Shown here: positions 34,817 through 45,640 of the stretch, one piece after another
How the letters are laid out: each line of letters opens with the position of its first letter
How positions within the stretch are numbered: position 1 is the first letter of the stretch
Assembly (NCBI RefSeq): GCF_011682175.1
Contig: NZ_WHJG01000010.1
Coordinates: 62,001 to 126,000, forward strand
Length of the DNA stretch: 64,000 bases
Reading direction: 5' to 3'
Origin: Massilia frigida
GTDB lineage: Bacteria > Pseudomonadota > Gammaproteobacteria > Burkholderiales > Burkholderiaceae_D
Program-made: the position numbers and the translations under genes
The notes under the pieces: generated by a model
What the model saw: the letters and a program-made list of their open reading frames with translations, nothing else
The model's database searches: none
Told to the model about the DNA's origin: nothing

Positions 34817-35667
34817 GGCTTGCTCGGTGGAGGAATAGAGTGTGCGAAAAATTTGTTGGGAACCAGTTTGCCCATGCCGAAGCGCTGCGCATTGGCCAGC
34901 GCGCCGACGGTGAATTCCTGGGCTGCCTGGATGGCGTCGACCGTGTCGACGGCGCCGCCGGCGTGGACCCCGCGCGCCATCAGCGCCGCCAGCGCGCCCG
35001 ACAAGGTGCTGCCGGCGCCCACGAACGGCCCCGCAAAATGCTGCCAGTTGAAGGTGCCGACCACGCCGTTCTCGTCGAACAGGGTGTTGGCCAGCTGCGC
35101 GCCGGCACCGCTGCCGCTGGTGGAGGTGCATTTGACCAGCACGTACTCGCAGCCCATGCCGGTCAGCTCGGCCACGTCTTCTTTCAGCATCTCGCCGCCG
35201 CCGTCGCGCCAGGTTTCGGCCATGCGCGCCAGTTCCACCTGGGTGAGCAGCAGTACGCTGGCCTGCGGCACCAGGATCTGGCGGATCGCGACCAGCATGT
35301 CGTCGTCAGCCAGGCCGGAGTCGGGCAAGCTCGATAAAAACGGGTCGAGGATCAGCGGCACGTCCGGATAGTCGGACACGATTTCGGCAATCGCCGAGGC
35401 TTGTTCGACGCTGCTCAGGGCGCCCACCTTGAAGGCCGCCACCGTCATGTCTTCGAGGACCACGCGGGCCTGGTCGCAGACCCAGTCGGCGTCGACTTCC
35501 TGCAGGTCTTCGACGCGCGCGGTGTCGGCAATGAGAATGCCGGTGGTGACCGACAGGCCGTGGCAGCCGAGGGCTGAAAAACACGCCAGGTCGGCCTGGA
35601 TGCCGATGGCGCCTATGGGGTCGGACACGCCGAACGTTAAGATCAGAGGAGAAGTTTGGATTTGCAC
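34813..35667 (-). CDS. thiD: ThiD-like hydroxymethylpyrimidine (phosphate) kinase
   Basis: A 284-residue ribokinase-fold enzyme of thiamine synthesis. The N-terminal pattern is [20 protein letters not shown], related to the SDPxGGAGIQAD motif; here the residues read PIGAIG instead of the common PSGGAG. The C-terminal anion hole region is [21 protein letters not shown]. The start is GTG. thiD-hemL is a frequent pair in Burkholderiales. Substrate assignment is by family. Confidence 0.85.
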   Translation of the reverse strand: MQIQTSPLILTFGVSDPIGAIGIQADLACFSALGCHGLSVTTGILIADTARVEDLQEVDADWVCDQARVVLEDMTVAAFKVGALSSVEQASAIAEIVSDYPDVPLILDPFLSSLPDSGLADDDMLVAIRQILVPQASVLLLTQVELARMAETWRDGGGEMLKEDVAELTGMGCEYVLVKCTSTSGSGAGAQLANTLFDENGVVGTFNWQHFAGPFVGAGSTLSGALAALMARGVHAGGAVDTVDAIQAAQEFTVGALANAQRFGMGKLVPNKFFAHSIPPPSKP

Positions 35668-35723
35668 GGCCGGTAGATTAAGATGCCTGATTCGGCATTT
35701 TACTAGATAGAAGGGTAGTCAAC

Positions 35724-35927
35724 GTGAGCAGCATTGAAACAACCGGCGCCGCAGGCGCCGCTTTCCAGACCTGGATGTGCCTGATTTGCGGCTGGGTCTA
35801 CGACGAGGCCGCCGGCATCCCGGAAGAAGGCATCGCCCCCGGTACCCGCTGGGCCGATGTGCCGATGAACTGGACTTGTCCCGAGTGCGGCGCCCGTAAA
35901 GATGACTTCGAAATGACTGTTATCTAA
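35724..35927 (+). CDS. Rubredoxin
   Basis: A 67-residue iron protein. Both knuckles are present: MCLICGWVYDEAAG and WTCPECGARKDDFEM, giving the four Cys ligands of a single Fe. A short N-terminal extension of about 15 residues precedes the core. The start is GTG behind GAAGGG. It is divergent from thiD and precedes the Pil-Chp cluster, an arrangement seen in other Burkholderiales. The redox partner is unknown. Confidence 0.94.
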   Translation: MSSIETTGAAGAAFQTWMCLICGWVYDEAAGIPEEGIAPGTRWADVPMNWTCPECGARKDDFEMTVI

Positions 35928-36032
35928 TCGCCATGAGGCTTATTGCAGACACATGTTGACTGGCCGCAACATTAAGGGGACAAAAGGGTTGCCCTATGAT
36001 ATCGTTCAGGTTCATGCTGAGTGAAATTGAAA

Positions 36033-36434
36033 ATGACGACATTGCCGCAACCGAATGTACTGAAAATCATGGTGATCGACGACAGCAGCACGATCCGTCG
36101 TTCGGCCGAGATTTTCCTCACCCAGGCTGGGTATCAGGTGGTGCTGGCCGAAGATGGTTTCGATGCCCTGGCCAAGATTAACGACCATCATCCGTCGCTG
36201 ATTTTCTGCGACATCCTGATGCCACGCCTCGACGGCTACCAGACGTGTGCGCTGATCAAGCGCAGCGCGCGGTTTCATGCCACCCCGGTGCTGATGCTGT
36301 CATCGAAGGATGGCCTGTTTGACCGCGCCCGCGGCCTGATGGTCGGTTCTTCCGCCTACCTTACCAAACCCTTCAGCAAAGACAGTCTGCTCAGCGCGGT
36401 GCGCGAACATACTGCCGACGCCGACTCAAAATAA
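36033..36434 (+). CDS. pilG: PilG-like single-domain response regulator (Pil-Chp)
   Basis: A 133-residue CheY-like protein. The acidic pocket is VIDDSSTIRRSAE, the phospho-Asp is in FCDILMPRLDGYQ, the Thr/Ser switch is in MLSSKDG and the Lys is in YLTKPF. In Pseudomonas PilG promotes pilus extension through the Pil-Chp pathway. An in-frame GTG at 36021 is an alternative start. It is the first gene of the cluster. Confidence 0.9.
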   Translation: MTTLPQPNVLKIMVIDDSSTIRRSAEIFLTQAGYQVVLAEDGFDALAKINDHHPSLIFCDILMPRLDGYQTCALIKRSARFHATPVLMLSSKDGLFDRARGLMVGSSAYLTKPFSKDSLLSAVREHTADADSK

Positions 36435-36451
36435 TATTTCTGGAGCCTACC

Positions 36452-36823
36452 GTGGCCATACAAAAAATCCTGATCGTCGACGATTCCCCGACCGAGCGTT
36501 ACTACCTGACCGATATCCTGGTCAAAGCCGGCTTCACCGTGACCACCGCCGAAAATGGCGAGGAAGCGCTGCTCAAGATCAAGGACGACAAGCCTGAACT
36601 GATCCTGATGGATGTGGTCATGCCTGGCGCCAATGGCTTCCAGGTCACCCGCACCATCGCGCGCGACCCCGAGCTGGCCGACGTGCCGATCATCATTTGC
36701 AGCAGCAAGAACCAGGAAACCGACCGCGTCTGGGGCCTGCGCCAGGGTGCGCGCGACTACATGGTCAAGCCGGTCGATGCCGAATTGCTGCTGGCGAAAA
36801 TCGCTGCCCTGGGCGGCGCCTAA
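36452..36823 (+). CDS. pilH: PilH-like single-domain response regulator (Pil-Chp)
   Basis: A 123-residue CheY-like protein. The acidic pocket is VDDSPTERYYLTD, the phospho-Asp is in LMDVVMPGANGFQ, and the Lys is in YMVKPVD. The PTERYY feature is characteristic of PilH. Its role is often antagonistic to PilG (pilus retraction or phosphate sink). The start is GTG, 17 bases after the pilG stop. Confidence 0.92.
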   Translation: MAIQKILIVDDSPTERYYLTDILVKAGFTVTTAENGEEALLKIKDDKPELILMDVVMPGANGFQVTRTIARDPELADVPIIICSSKNQETDRVWGLRQGARDYMVKPVDAELLLAKIAALGGA

Positions 36824-36826
36824 ACC

Positions 36827-37360
36827 GTGAGCGACGTCGATTTCGCCCCAGTCGCCTCCGCCCCGTCGGACGGCGCCAGCCGCCGCACGCGCTTGCGCCA
36901 GTACCAGGTGCAGCTGCTCGAACGCATGCAGGCGGCCCGTACCAACAGCGGCGCGCGCGTCAATCAACTGGGGGTGCTGATCGGCGCCGAGCGCTTCCTG
37001 CTCGACCTGACCCAGGCCGGCGAAATCGTGCCGATCCCGCCGGTGACGGTGGTGCCGCTGACGCAGCCCTGGTACCTTGGCCTGGCCAATATCCGGGGCA
37101 ATCTGGTCGGCCTGATCGATTTCGCGCGCTTCCAGGGAGGCGCCGAAACGGTGACCGGCCCGGACAGCCGGGTGGTCACCCTGGCCACCCACCTCGGCTT
37201 TAACTGCGGCCTGCTGGTGGCCCGGGTGTACGGCCTGCGCCACGCCGGCGACATGGAAGTGGTCGGCGACAGATTACGCGATACCGATGCAAACGAATGG
37301 ATCCCGCTCGACCTGGCGGCCCTCGTCACCGATGCGCGGTTTTTGCACGTTGGATTTTAA
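36827..37360 (+). CDS. pilI: PilI, CheW-like adaptor
   Basis: A 177-residue CheW-domain protein that couples the PilJ receptor to the ChpA kinase. CheW features: [40 protein letters not shown], and a C-terminal [11 protein letters not shown]. An N-terminal basic extension ([16 protein letters not shown]) precedes the domain. The start is GTG, three bases after the pilH stop. Confidence 0.9.
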   Translation: MSDVDFAPVASAPSDGASRRTRLRQYQVQLLERMQAARTNSGARVNQLGVLIGAERFLLDLTQAGEIVPIPPVTVVPLTQPWYLGLANIRGNLVGLIDFARFQGGAETVTGPDSRVVTLATHLGFNCGLLVARVYGLRHAGDMEVVGDRLRDTDANEWIPLDLAALVTDARFLHVGF

Positions 37361-37404
37361 GCCGCAGTCATAAGTGGCCATACCTTAAGAAACTGGGAGC
37401 TGGA

Positions 37405-39717
37405 ATGGGATTTGCATGGAAGAGTACCCCAAAGGGTGAGCCGGTACCGGATACAGAATTCGGTCCCGACCTGGAGGCTGCGGCCTTGAACAAGGACGAT
37501 AGCGCGCCTGCGCCCGACGTGGTGGACGACAGTCTGCGCGCCGAGCTCGATCAGCACGACGAGCTGCGCCTGGCCAACATCATGGGCCGCAAGCGAGGCG
37601 CGGACGACGACGATGGCGAGACCGAAGCGCGCCTGCCGCTGATCGGCCACCTGTCGCTGCCGCGCCAGCTGCGTATCTTGCTGATGGTGTTCGTGGCCGG
37701 CATCCTGGTCACCGTGGTGGCGCTGTGGCGCAACGCGGCCAGTAGCTCGGACGCGTCGGCCCAGACCCAGATCGCATCGGATGCGCTGATGCACTCTCAG
37801 CGTATCGGTAAAGCGGCGCCTAACGCGATCCAGGGTAACCAGGAAGCGTTCGTGCAGCTCGATCAGAGCCGGGTCCAGCTGACGGCCGACCTGAACGCGC
37901 TCCAGCGCGGCGGCAAGATCGGCGGCGTGCAGCTGCCGACGCCACCGGCCAGCATGAACAAGCTGATCGCCGCTGCGAAAACCAAATGGGTTACCTCCGA
38001 CAATTCCGCAGGCACCATCTTGCGCATGAAGCCGGAACTGACCGGTTTTGAAAAGACCCTGCGCCAGCTCGACACGCTCTCGCCAGAGCTGTTGTCGATG
38101 ACCGAAGAACTGCTCAACGAAAAAGTCCAGCGCGGCGGCACGCCGCGTGAACTGGCCGCCATCGGGCGCCTGATGATGCTGACCCAGCGCCTCTCGCGCA
38201 GCGCCAGTGAATTCCTGACCTCCGGCGGTATCCGTTCCGAAACCGCGTTCCAGCTGGGCCGCGACACCACGACCTTCCGTACCACGGTCGAAGGCTTCCT
38301 GAACGGGAACGAGACGATGCAGCTGTCCGCAACGAAAGACGCGGAACTGCGGGTCAAGCTCGAACTGATCAAATCGAAGTTCGACACCTACCAGAAACTG
38401 GTGGCCTCGATCCTCGACAACCTGCCGAAATTCACGGCCGCCAAGGGCGCCGAACAGTCGATCTTTTACGAGAACGAAGAAGTCAAGGCGTTGCTGACCA
38501 AGGTGCAGGTAGGCTTTCGTACCGAGCAGGATTCGAACAATGTCTGGTTCTGGGTGATGGCCCTGGCCACCATGTTTACCCTGGCCGTCGGCGTGAGTAT
38601 CGCCCGCGTCATGCTGCAAGATTCCCGTACCCGTGCCCGCGGCGCCGATGCGCGTCGCCACGAAGCGGAAACGATGCGCCAGCTGGCGCAGTCGAAGGAA
38701 GAAGAAGCGAAAGCGACCAACGACCAGAATCAGGCCGCTATTTTGCGCTTGATGAACGAACTGCAAGAAGTGGCGGATGGTGACTTGACCGTGCACGCAA
38801 CGGTGTCGGAAGACATCACCGGCGCGATCGCCGACTCGGTTAACTACACGGTGGAAGAGCTGCGCGGGCTGGTGGAACGCGTCACGACCACGGCCGAGCA
38901 GGTTACCTCTGCATCGACCAACGCGCAGAATATTTCGACCGACCTGCTGGCGGCGACCGAGCAGCAGTCGCGCGAGATCCAGGAAGCGTCCGAGACGGTT
39001 CTGAAAATGGCGAACGAAATTACCGACGTATCGAAGTCGGCGAATGAATCGGCAGAGGTTGCGCGCCAGTCGGTTGCGGCGGCATTGCAAGGTTCGACGG
39101 CGGTGGAAAACTCGATCAAGGGTATGCACGAAATTCGCGAGCAGATCCAGGAAACCTCGAAACGAATCAAGCGACTGGGCGAATCGTCCCAGGAGATTGG
39201 CGAGATCACGGAACTGATTTCCGACATTACCGAACAGACCAACGTACTGGCGCTGAACGCGGCGATTCAGGCGGCATCGGCCGGCGAAGCGGGTCGCGGC
39301 TTCTCGGTGGTTGCGGAAGAGGTTCAGCGACTGGCGGAACGTTCGGCGGAAGCGGCAAAACAGATCGGCGCGCTGGTGCGTACCATTCAGACCGATACCC
39401 ACGACGCGGTGGCCGCTATGGAAAAATCGACGCAGGGTGTGGTCGAGGGAGCCAGGCTGTCCGATGCTGCGGGTGCCGCACTGTCCGACATTTCGCGCGT
39501 TTCGAACCGCCTTGCGGAACTGATTCAGGGCATTTCGTTTGCGACGGAGCTGCAGGCGACATCGGCGAACGATGTGGCGCACAACATTCAGCACATCCTG
39601 TCGGTGACCGAGAACACCCAGGACGGTACCCAGCAAACCGCACAATCGATTCGCCAGCTCTCGCTGCTGGCGCAGGAACTGAAAAACTCGGTATCGCGCT
39701 TCCGCGTGGTGGCTTGA
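37405..39717 (+). CDS. pilJ: PilJ, methyl-accepting chemoreceptor of the Pil-Chp system
   Basis: A 770-residue receptor. A cytoplasmic N-terminal tail of about 85 residues, rich in acidic residues, precedes TM1 ([18 protein letters not shown], 91-108). A long periplasmic PilJ domain follows, then TM2 ([20 protein letters not shown]). The signalling hairpin [18 protein letters not shown] ... [15 protein letters not shown] is conserved. Glu/Gln methylation sites are likely, but no pilK methyltransferase is nearby. Pseudomonas PilJ has 682 residues; the extra length here is in the N-terminal tail. The start at 37405 has GGGAG upstream. Confidence 0.93.
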   Translation: MGFAWKSTPKGEPVPDTEFGPDLEAAALNKDDSAPAPDVVDDSLRAELDQHDELRLANIMGRKRGADDDDGETEARLPLIGHLSLPRQLRILLMVFVAGILVTVVALWRNAASSSDASAQTQIASDALMHSQRIGKAAPNAIQGNQEAFVQLDQSRVQLTADLNALQRGGKIGGVQLPTPPASMNKLIAAAKTKWVTSDNSAGTILRMKPELTGFEKTLRQLDTLSPELLSMTEELLNEKVQRGGTPRELAAIGRLMMLTQRLSRSASEFLTSGGIRSETAFQLGRDTTTFRTTVEGFLNGNETMQLSATKDAELRVKLELIKSKFDTYQKLVASILDNLPKFTAAKGAEQSIFYENEEVKALLTKVQVGFRTEQDSNNVWFWVMALATMFTLAVGVSIARVMLQDSRTRARGADARRHEAETMRQLAQSKEEEAKATNDQNQAAILRLMNELQEVADGDLTVHATVSEDITGAIADSVNYTVEELRGLVERVTTTAEQVTSASTNAQNISTDLLAATEQQSREIQEASETVLKMANEITDVSKSANESAEVARQSVAAALQGSTAVENSIKGMHEIREQIQETSKRIKRLGESSQEIGEITELISDITEQTNVLALNAAIQAASAGEAGRGFSVVAEEVQRLAERSAEAAKQIGALVRTIQTDTHDAVAAMEKSTQGVVEGARLSDAAGAALSDISRVSNRLAELIQGISFATELQATSANDVAHNIQHILSVTENTQDGTQQTAQSIRQLSLLAQELKNSVSRFRVVA

Positions 39718-39744
39718 GAACCCGGTTGATTTATCAAGGTAAGC

Positions 39745-42700
39745 ATGACCACTACTGACAATTCGCACGTACCGCAGTTCGACACAGGACCGCTGTCCTG
39801 GGTCATGAGCGAGATCCGCGATGCGCTGGGCCGCTCCAACACCGCGCTGGCAGAGGCGGCGGAGCATACGGCGGAAGCCCAGGCAAGTTCGCTCAAGCAT
39901 GCGAAAGCCTATCTGCACCAGGCGCACGGCGCCTTGCAGATGGTCGATGTCGATGGCGCCGGCGCCATGACCGAGGCCGCGGAAAACGCGCTGGACCGCT
40001 TCAAGGATGGCCTGCTCGACTGCACGCCCGAGCGCGCGCAAGTCATCGCCCACGCTTACCAGGCGCTGATCGAGTATCTCGAAGAACTGCTTTCGGGCGC
40101 GCCACAGCAGCCGGCGCGCCTGTTCCCCTATTACCGCGCGCTCAAGGAAATGCTGGGCGCCGACCGGATCCACCCGGCCGACCTGTTTTTCGCCGACCTG
40201 TCGGCGCCGGTGTCGCTCAAGCGCCACGTGGCGCCCGACAGTGCGCCGGATTACGCCGCCTGCCGCACGCGCTTTGAAAAAGCGCTGCTGCCGTTCCTGA
40301 AAAGCCCCGACCAGGCCAGCCAGCAAATGCATGCGCAAGTGCTGCTCGAAGCGATCGCCCATGTGGCCGACGCCCAGGACCAGCCCTTGCCGCGCACCTT
40401 CTGGATGGCGATGCAGGGTTTTGCCGAACTGGTGACCGAAGGCCATCTGGCCAGCGACCTGTATGTCAAGCAGCTGTTTGGCCTGATCAATCTGCAAATC
40501 CGCCGCCTCTCGCAAGGCCAGGTCAGCCTGCCCGAAACGATGCTGCGCGACGCCCTGTTCTTCATGGCCGCCGTGCCCAATCCGCCGCCGACGGCGCTGG
40601 CCCTGCGCCGCGCCTATCAGCTCGATGGCATGGTGCCGGCCGATTACGATACGCGCCGTTACGGCCGCATCGACGCCGAGGCGCTCAAGACCGCCAAGGA
40701 AGCGCTGGCCAAGGCCAAGACCATCTGGGACCGGCTCTCGGTCGAACCGCTGCCGGCGCTGGAAACCGAATTCGAAGAACTGCTGGCCACCCTGGCCGCG
40801 GCCGGCGAAAAGCTGGGCGCCCCGGCGCTGGCAAGCCTGCAGCACCTGATGGTGCGCGTCACAGAAGATTCGGCCGCCTCGAAACGCAACAGCGTGTTCA
40901 GCCTCGAAATGGCGACCGCCATGCTGTTCATCGAGAATAGCCTCGACAAGATACGCCAGTTGCCGGACGATTTCGACGCCCACGCCGAAGTGATCGGCGC
41001 GCGCCTGCAGGCCATCGGCGCCGGTGAAACGCCGCCGGAAGCGCCGCAATGGCAGGGCGACCTGTCGCGCCGCATCCAGCACGAGCAAACCGTCGCCGTG
41101 CTGGCCGCCGAAATGAAAAACGGCTTGCGCCAGGTCGAGAAAGTCCTCGACGATTACTACTCCGACACCAGCAAGCGCGCCACCCTGGCCCAGATCGATC
41201 CGGTACTGCACCAGTTGCAGGGCGCCGTCGCCATTCTCGACCAGGAAGACGCGATGCGCGCCGCCCTGCACGTCAAGGATGCGGTACGCACGCTGGCCGC
41301 GGCTGAAGGCAATGCCGAACTCGAAGCCGCGTCGCTGCAAAACATCGCGCAAAACGTCGGCGCGCTGGGCTTTTTTGTCGATATGCTGGCCAAGAACGTC
41401 GACGAGGCGCGCGAGCGCTTCACGTTCGACAGCAACGATGGCATGCTGCGCGCCGTTCCGTTTGAAAAACCGGCGCACGGCGAATCGCAATTCGACCAGG
41501 AACCGGTGATCGAGGCCGTGCCGGTAGCCGAGGCGCCTGCGCCGGCTGCGCCGGTGGTGGTCGAAGCAGAAGCCAGGGCGCCGATGGTGGTGGCCGAACC
41601 GGCACCGCCGGGCGACGACGAAATCGAAGCCGAACTGCTCGAGATTTTCATCTCCGAAGCACAGGAAGTGCTGGCCTTTGTCGGCTCGACCCTGCCGGCG
41701 GCGCAAAGCATGCCGACCAATATGGAAACGCTGACGATGCTGCGGCGCTCCTTCCACACGCTCAAGGGCAGCGGCCGCATGGTTGGCCTGAACAATTTCG
41801 CCGAAGGCGCCGCCGCCGTCGAAAAAGTGATGAACCTGTGGTTGTCGGAAGAACGCGCAGCCGACGCCAACCTGCTGGCGCTCCTTACCCGCGCCACCGC
41901 CGACATGACCGTCTGGGTCGAGCAGCTGGCGACCACCGGCAGCTCGCAGCGCACCAGCGAAGCGCTGGTTGCCGCCGCCGAACGCGTGCAGCATGGCGAA
42001 GCCTTCTCGATGGATGCGACGCCGGCCGACGTCACGCCGGCCATGGCCGACGAGCCGGTGCAGGCGGCAACGCCGGTGGACGAGCATCACGACGAACACT
42101 TCGCGATCGACGACTCGTTCGAGCCGATGGTCCTGGACGACATCATCGCCCTGCCGGCCACGGGGAGCGCGGCGCCGGGCAATGTCATCGAGTTCCCGGT
42201 CCCGGGCACCCTGGCTGCGGCCGACGACAACACCAAGCGCATTGGCGAACTCGAAATCCCGCTGCCGCTGTATAACATTTACCTCGCCGAGACCGACGAA
42301 CTGGTTCGTTTGTTGAGCCAGGATTTCGCCGAATGGCGTCACGAGCCGCAGCGCCAGGTCACGCCGGAAGCTGAAAAAGCCGCGCACACCCTGGCCGGCA
42401 CCTCGGCCACGGTGGGTTTCCACGCCCTGCGCGAAATCGCGTACGAAGTCGAGATGGTGCTCAAGAGCCCAGCCCCGGTGTTCGACGAAGCCCAGCGCGA
42501 CCTGCTTGACGAAACCATCGACCGCGTGCGCCAGATGCTGCAGCGCTTCGCGCTCGGCGAACTGGCAGCGGCCGAACCGGATCTGGTGGCACGCCTGCAC
42601 GTATTGCGCGAGCAGCTCGCAGCCCAGGAAGCGGCCGCCGTGTACGCGGGCGCCGACGAAGACCTGGCACGCCGTCTGGATGGCCTGTTTGCCGATACGC

Positions 42701-45621
42701 TCGACAGCCTGGTGGCAGAGCCGCCAGTGATGCCGGAACGCGAAGCGGCCGTGGCGCAGACGCCGTCCGAGCCGGAAGTCGACGCGATCGACGCCCTGTT
42801 CGGCGAGGACGATCCGTTCGATGTGCCGCTGCTGGACAATCCGGAACCGGCGCAGCCGGTGGCGGAACAACAGCACGCTCCAGTGATCGAAGCGGAAGCC
42901 GTGTTCGAAGCCGAACCGCTGTTCGACGAGCCGGTGATCGAAGCGGAAGCCGTGTTCGAAGCCGAACCGCTGTTCGACGAGCCGGTGATCGAAGCGCAAG
43001 CCGTGATCGAAGCCGAACCGCTGTTCGACGAGCCGGTGATCGAAGCGGAAGCGGTGATCGAAGCCGAACCGGTGATCGAAGCGGAAGCGGTGATTGAAGC
43101 CGAGCCGGTGCTTGAAGAACAACTGGCCGATGAAGCTGTGCTCGAAGCCGAGTTGCTGGTCGAAGAGCCAGTGGCCGAAGAAACCGTGCCCGAAGCCGAG
43201 CCGCTGGTTGAAGAGCCGGTGATCGAAGAGCCTGTGGCCGAAGCCGAGCCAGTGGCCGCAGCGCTGCCGGAGCCAGAACCGGCGCCGGTCGTACCGATGC
43301 AGCCGATGACGGCGCACGTGCCGCTGCTCGAAGCCTTGCTGCAGCCGGAGTCGGACACGCCAGCCGCGCCTGCGGTGGCCGAAACGGCCTTCGCCGATGA
43401 CCTTGACGTCGACCTGCTGCCAGTGTTCCTGGAAGAGGGTACCGACCTGTTGCCGGAAATCGGCAACAACCTGCGCAAGTGGCAGCAGAATCCGTCCGAT
43501 ACCAGTCCGGTACAGCAGCTTCTGCGTACGCTGCACACGGTCAAGGGCAGTGCGCGGATGGCCGGTGCGATGCGCCTCGGTCAGCACACCCACGAAATCG
43601 AAACGCAGATCGAGAACATGGTCCACGCCGGAACGTCGACGCCAGCCGCGTTCGACGAACTGATGGCCAACTACGATCACGCGCTGCTGCTGTTCGAACA
43701 ACTGCAACAGCCTGCCCTCGGCGTGGTGCCGGTGCCTGGCCTGGCCGCTACGGCCCCGGGCAGCATGGACGATGCGCACGCAGCCCAGACCCGTACGCCG
43801 CTGGTGCGTGTGCGTGCCGACATTCTGGACCGCCTGGTCAACCAGGCCGGTGAAGTGTCGATCACGCGCTCGAAGCTGGAGAGCCAGGTCTCGACCCTGA
43901 AGGCGTCGCTGAGCGACTTCTCGGACAATCTTGGCCGTTTGCGTCGCCAGCTGCGCGAAGTCGAGATGCAGGCGGAATCGCAGATTTCGTCGCGTATGTC
44001 GATTTCCAGCGAACGCGAATTCGATCCGCTCGAATTCGACCGCTTCACCCGCTTGCAGGAACTGACGCGGATGATGGCCGAATCGGTGAACGACGTTGCG
44101 TCGTTCCACGAAAGCCTGACGCGCACGGTCGACGGCGCCACCGACGACTTGAACGTGCAGTCGCGCCTGACGCGCGATCTTCAGCAGGATCTGATGCGCG
44201 TGCGGATGGTGCAGTTTGCCAGCCTGTCGGAACGTCTGTTCCGCGTGGCGCGCCAGACCGCGAAAGAAATCGACAAACGGGTCAACCTGGATATCCGGGG
44301 TGGCACGGTCGAAATCGACCGCAGCGTTCTGGAGCAGATGGCCGCGCCGTTCGAGCACTTGCTGCGTAACGCCATCGTGCACGGTATCGAATCGCGCGCA
44401 CGCCGTGGTGCGGCCGGCAAGGCCGAAACCGGCGAGCTGCTGATCCAGGTCAGCCAGCAGGGTAACGAGGTGGTCATCCAGTTCAACGATGACGGCGCAG
44501 GTCTCGACCTGGCGCGTATTCGCACCAAGGCACGTGAAAACGGCCTGCTGGCGCCGAATGCCACCGTCACCGACGCCGAGGCGGCCGACCTGATTTTCGA
44601 ACCAGGCTTCTCGACCGCCGACGCGCTGACCGAACTGGCCGGCCGCGGCGTGGGTATGGACGTGGTGCGCTCGCAAGCGCAAGCGCTTGGCGGCCGGGTG
44701 GCGATTGCCACCGAAGCCGGCAAGGGCGCGCGCTTCACGATTCACCTGCCGCTGACCCTCGCGGTCACCCAGGTCGTGCTGACCACCAGCGGTACCAAGA
44801 CGTTTGCGCTGCCATCGATCCTGGTGGAGCAGGTACTGCAGATGAAAGAAGCGGCCGTCAACGCCGCGCACGCAGAAGGTTTCGTGGAATTCCAGGGCCA
44901 GAAGGTGGCGCTGCATTATCTGCCGACCTTGCTGGGCGATGCCGAAGCGCGTCCGATGTCGCAGCGTTCCTGCCCGGTGATGGTGCTCAAAAGCGGCGCC
45001 GACCGCCTGGCGGTGCAGGTTGACGATATCCAGGGCAACCGCGAGGTCGTTATTAAGAATATCGGACCGCAGTTGTCGCGCATGATCGGGATTTCCGGTG
45101 CGACGGTGCTCGGTTCGGGCGATATCGTGCTGATTCTTAATCCGGTGGCCTTGTCGCATCACCTCGACCATCATCCGCAACTGCGCCAGCGCGTTGTCGT
45201 GGAAACGACGGCGGCGGTGCCTGAGACGCGGGCGGCGGACTTTGTCATCATGGTGGTCGACGATTCGCTGACCGTGCGCAAAGTGACCCAGCGTTTGCTG
45301 GAGCGCGAGGGCTACCAGGTGGTGCTGGCCAAGGACGGCGTCGATGCGCTCGAACACCTGCAAGAGACGGTGCCGGACCTGATGCTGGTCGATATCGAGA
45401 TGCCGCGCATGGATGGTTTCGACTTGACGCGCAATATTCGCGGCAACAGCAGCACCAACGAGATCCCGATCATCATGATCACCTCGCGTACCGCGGACAA
45501 GCACCGCAACTACGCGCTCGATCTGGGGGTGAATGCCTACTTCGGTAAGCCGTTCCAGGAAGAGATGCTGCTGGCGGCGATTGCCGGTTTGCTGAACCGG
45601 GATATGCCGGTTGCGCATTAA
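39745..45621 (+). CDS. ChpA/PilL, multi-HPt hybrid histidine kinase of the Pil-Chp system
   Basis: A 1958-residue CheA-type kinase. Three HPt domains are visible, with phospho-His at about 671 (SFHTLKGSGRM), 881 (AAHTLAGTSATVG) and 1264 (TLHTVKGSARM). The region 1-600 is a FimL/PilL-type N-terminus. Between the second and third HPt lies a repetitive Glu/Ala/Pro/Val linker. The CheA core follows: LVNQAGEVSITRSKLE, N-box FEHLLRNAIVHGIE (Asn about 1542), NDDGAGLD and GRGVGMDVVRSQ, a CheW domain, and a C-terminal receiver with Asp1883 (LMLVDIEMPRMDG). It is the last cluster gene and has its own terminator. Confidence 0.94.
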   Translation: MTTTDNSHVPQFDTGPLSWVMSEIRDALGRSNTALAEAAEHTAEAQASSLKHAKAYLHQAHGALQMVDVDGAGAMTEAAENALDRFKDGLLDCTPERAQVIAHAYQALIEYLEELLSGAPQQPARLFPYYRALKEMLGADRIHPADLFFADLSAPVSLKRHVAPDSAPDYAACRTRFEKALLPFLKSPDQASQQMHAQVLLEAIAHVADAQDQPLPRTFWMAMQGFAELVTEGHLASDLYVKQLFGLINLQIRRLSQGQVSLPETMLRDALFFMAAVPNPPPTALALRRAYQLDGMVPADYDTRRYGRIDAEALKTAKEALAKAKTIWDRLSVEPLPALETEFEELLATLAAAGEKLGAPALASLQHLMVRVTEDSAASKRNSVFSLEMATAMLFIENSLDKIRQLPDDFDAHAEVIGARLQAIGAGETPPEAPQWQGDLSRRIQHEQTVAVLAAEMKNGLRQVEKVLDDYYSDTSKRATLAQIDPVLHQLQGAVAILDQEDAMRAALHVKDAVRTLAAAEGNAELEAASLQNIAQNVGALGFFVDMLAKNVDEARERFTFDSNDGMLRAVPFEKPAHGESQFDQEPVIEAVPVAEAPAPAAPVVVEAEARAPMVVAEPAPPGDDEIEAELLEIFISEAQEVLAFVGSTLPAAQSMPTNMETLTMLRRSFHTLKGSGRMVGLNNFAEGAAAVEKVMNLWLSEERAADANLLALLTRATADMTVWVEQLATTGSSQRTSEALVAAAERVQHGEAFSMDATPADVTPAMADEPVQAATPVDEHHDEHFAIDDSFEPMVLDDIIALPATGSAAPGNVIEFPVPGTLAAADDNTKRIGELEIPLPLYNIYLAETDELVRLLSQDFAEWRHEPQRQVTPEAEKAAHTLAGTSATVGFHALREIAYEVEMVLKSPAPVFDEAQRDLLDETIDRVRQMLQRFALGELAAAEPDLVARLHVLREQLAAQEAAAVYAGADEDLARRLDGLFADTLDSLVAEPPVMPEREAAVAQTPSEPEVDAIDALFGEDDPFDVPLLDNPEPAQPVAEQQHAPVIEAEAVFEAEPLFDEPVIEAEAVFEAEPLFDEPVIEAQAVIEAEPLFDEPVIEAEAVIEAEPVIEAEAVIEAEPVLEEQLADEAVLEAELLVEEPVAEETVPEAEPLVEEPVIEEPVAEAEPVAAALPEPEPAPVVPMQPMTAHVPLLEALLQPESDTPAAPAVAETAFADDLDVDLLPVFLEEGTDLLPEIGNNLRKWQQNPSDTSPVQQLLRTLHTVKGSARMAGAMRLGQHTHEIETQIENMVHAGTSTPAAFDELMANYDHALLLFEQLQQPALGVVPVPGLAATAPGSMDDAHAAQTRTPLVRVRADILDRLVNQAGEVSITRSKLESQVSTLKASLSDFSDNLGRLRRQLREVEMQAESQISSRMSISSEREFDPLEFDRFTRLQELTRMMAESVNDVASFHESLTRTVDGATDDLNVQSRLTRDLQQDLMRVRMVQFASLSERLFRVARQTAKEIDKRVNLDIRGGTVEIDRSVLEQMAAPFEHLLRNAIVHGIESRARRGAAGKAETGELLIQVSQQGNEVVIQFNDDGAGLDLARIRTKARENGLLAPNATVTDAEAADLIFEPGFSTADALTELAGRGVGMDVVRSQAQALGGRVAIATEAGKGARFTIHLPLTLAVTQVVLTTSGTKTFALPSILVEQVLQMKEAAVNAAHAEGFVEFQGQKVALHYLPTLLGDAEARPMSQRSCPVMVLKSGADRLAVQVDDIQGNREVVIKNIGPQLSRMIGISGATVLGSGDIVLILNPVALSHHLDHHPQLRQRVVVETTAAVPETRAADFVIMVVDDSLTVRKVTQRLLEREGYQVVLAKDGVDALEHLQETVPDLMLVDIEMPRMDGFDLTRNIRGNSSTNEIPIIMITSRTADKHRNYALDLGVNAYFGKPFQEEMLLAAIAGLLNRDMPVAH
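42883..43130 (+). repeat. 51-bp tandem coding repeats in chpA linker
   Basis: Three almost identical 51-bp units (starting at 42883, 42934 and 42985), each coding a 17-residue unit of the type VIEAEAVFEAEPLFDEP. A decayed fourth unit and shorter EAEP/VIEAEA copies follow. The near-identity at third codon positions suggests recent expansion. Confidence 0.9.
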
Positions 45622-45640
45622 GCGCTAGACTGCAAAGACA

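Noticed and set aside
34817-35131. Upstream extension of hemL
   Set aside because: The extension lies opposite in frame over thiD coding DNA; ATG 34816 gives the family's usual start and length.
37357-45618. A 2753-residue open frame on the minus strand opposite pilJ and chpA
   Set aside because: It is an Arg/His/Gln-rich shadow produced by the GC-skewed third positions of the real genes. It has no ribosome site or domain pattern.
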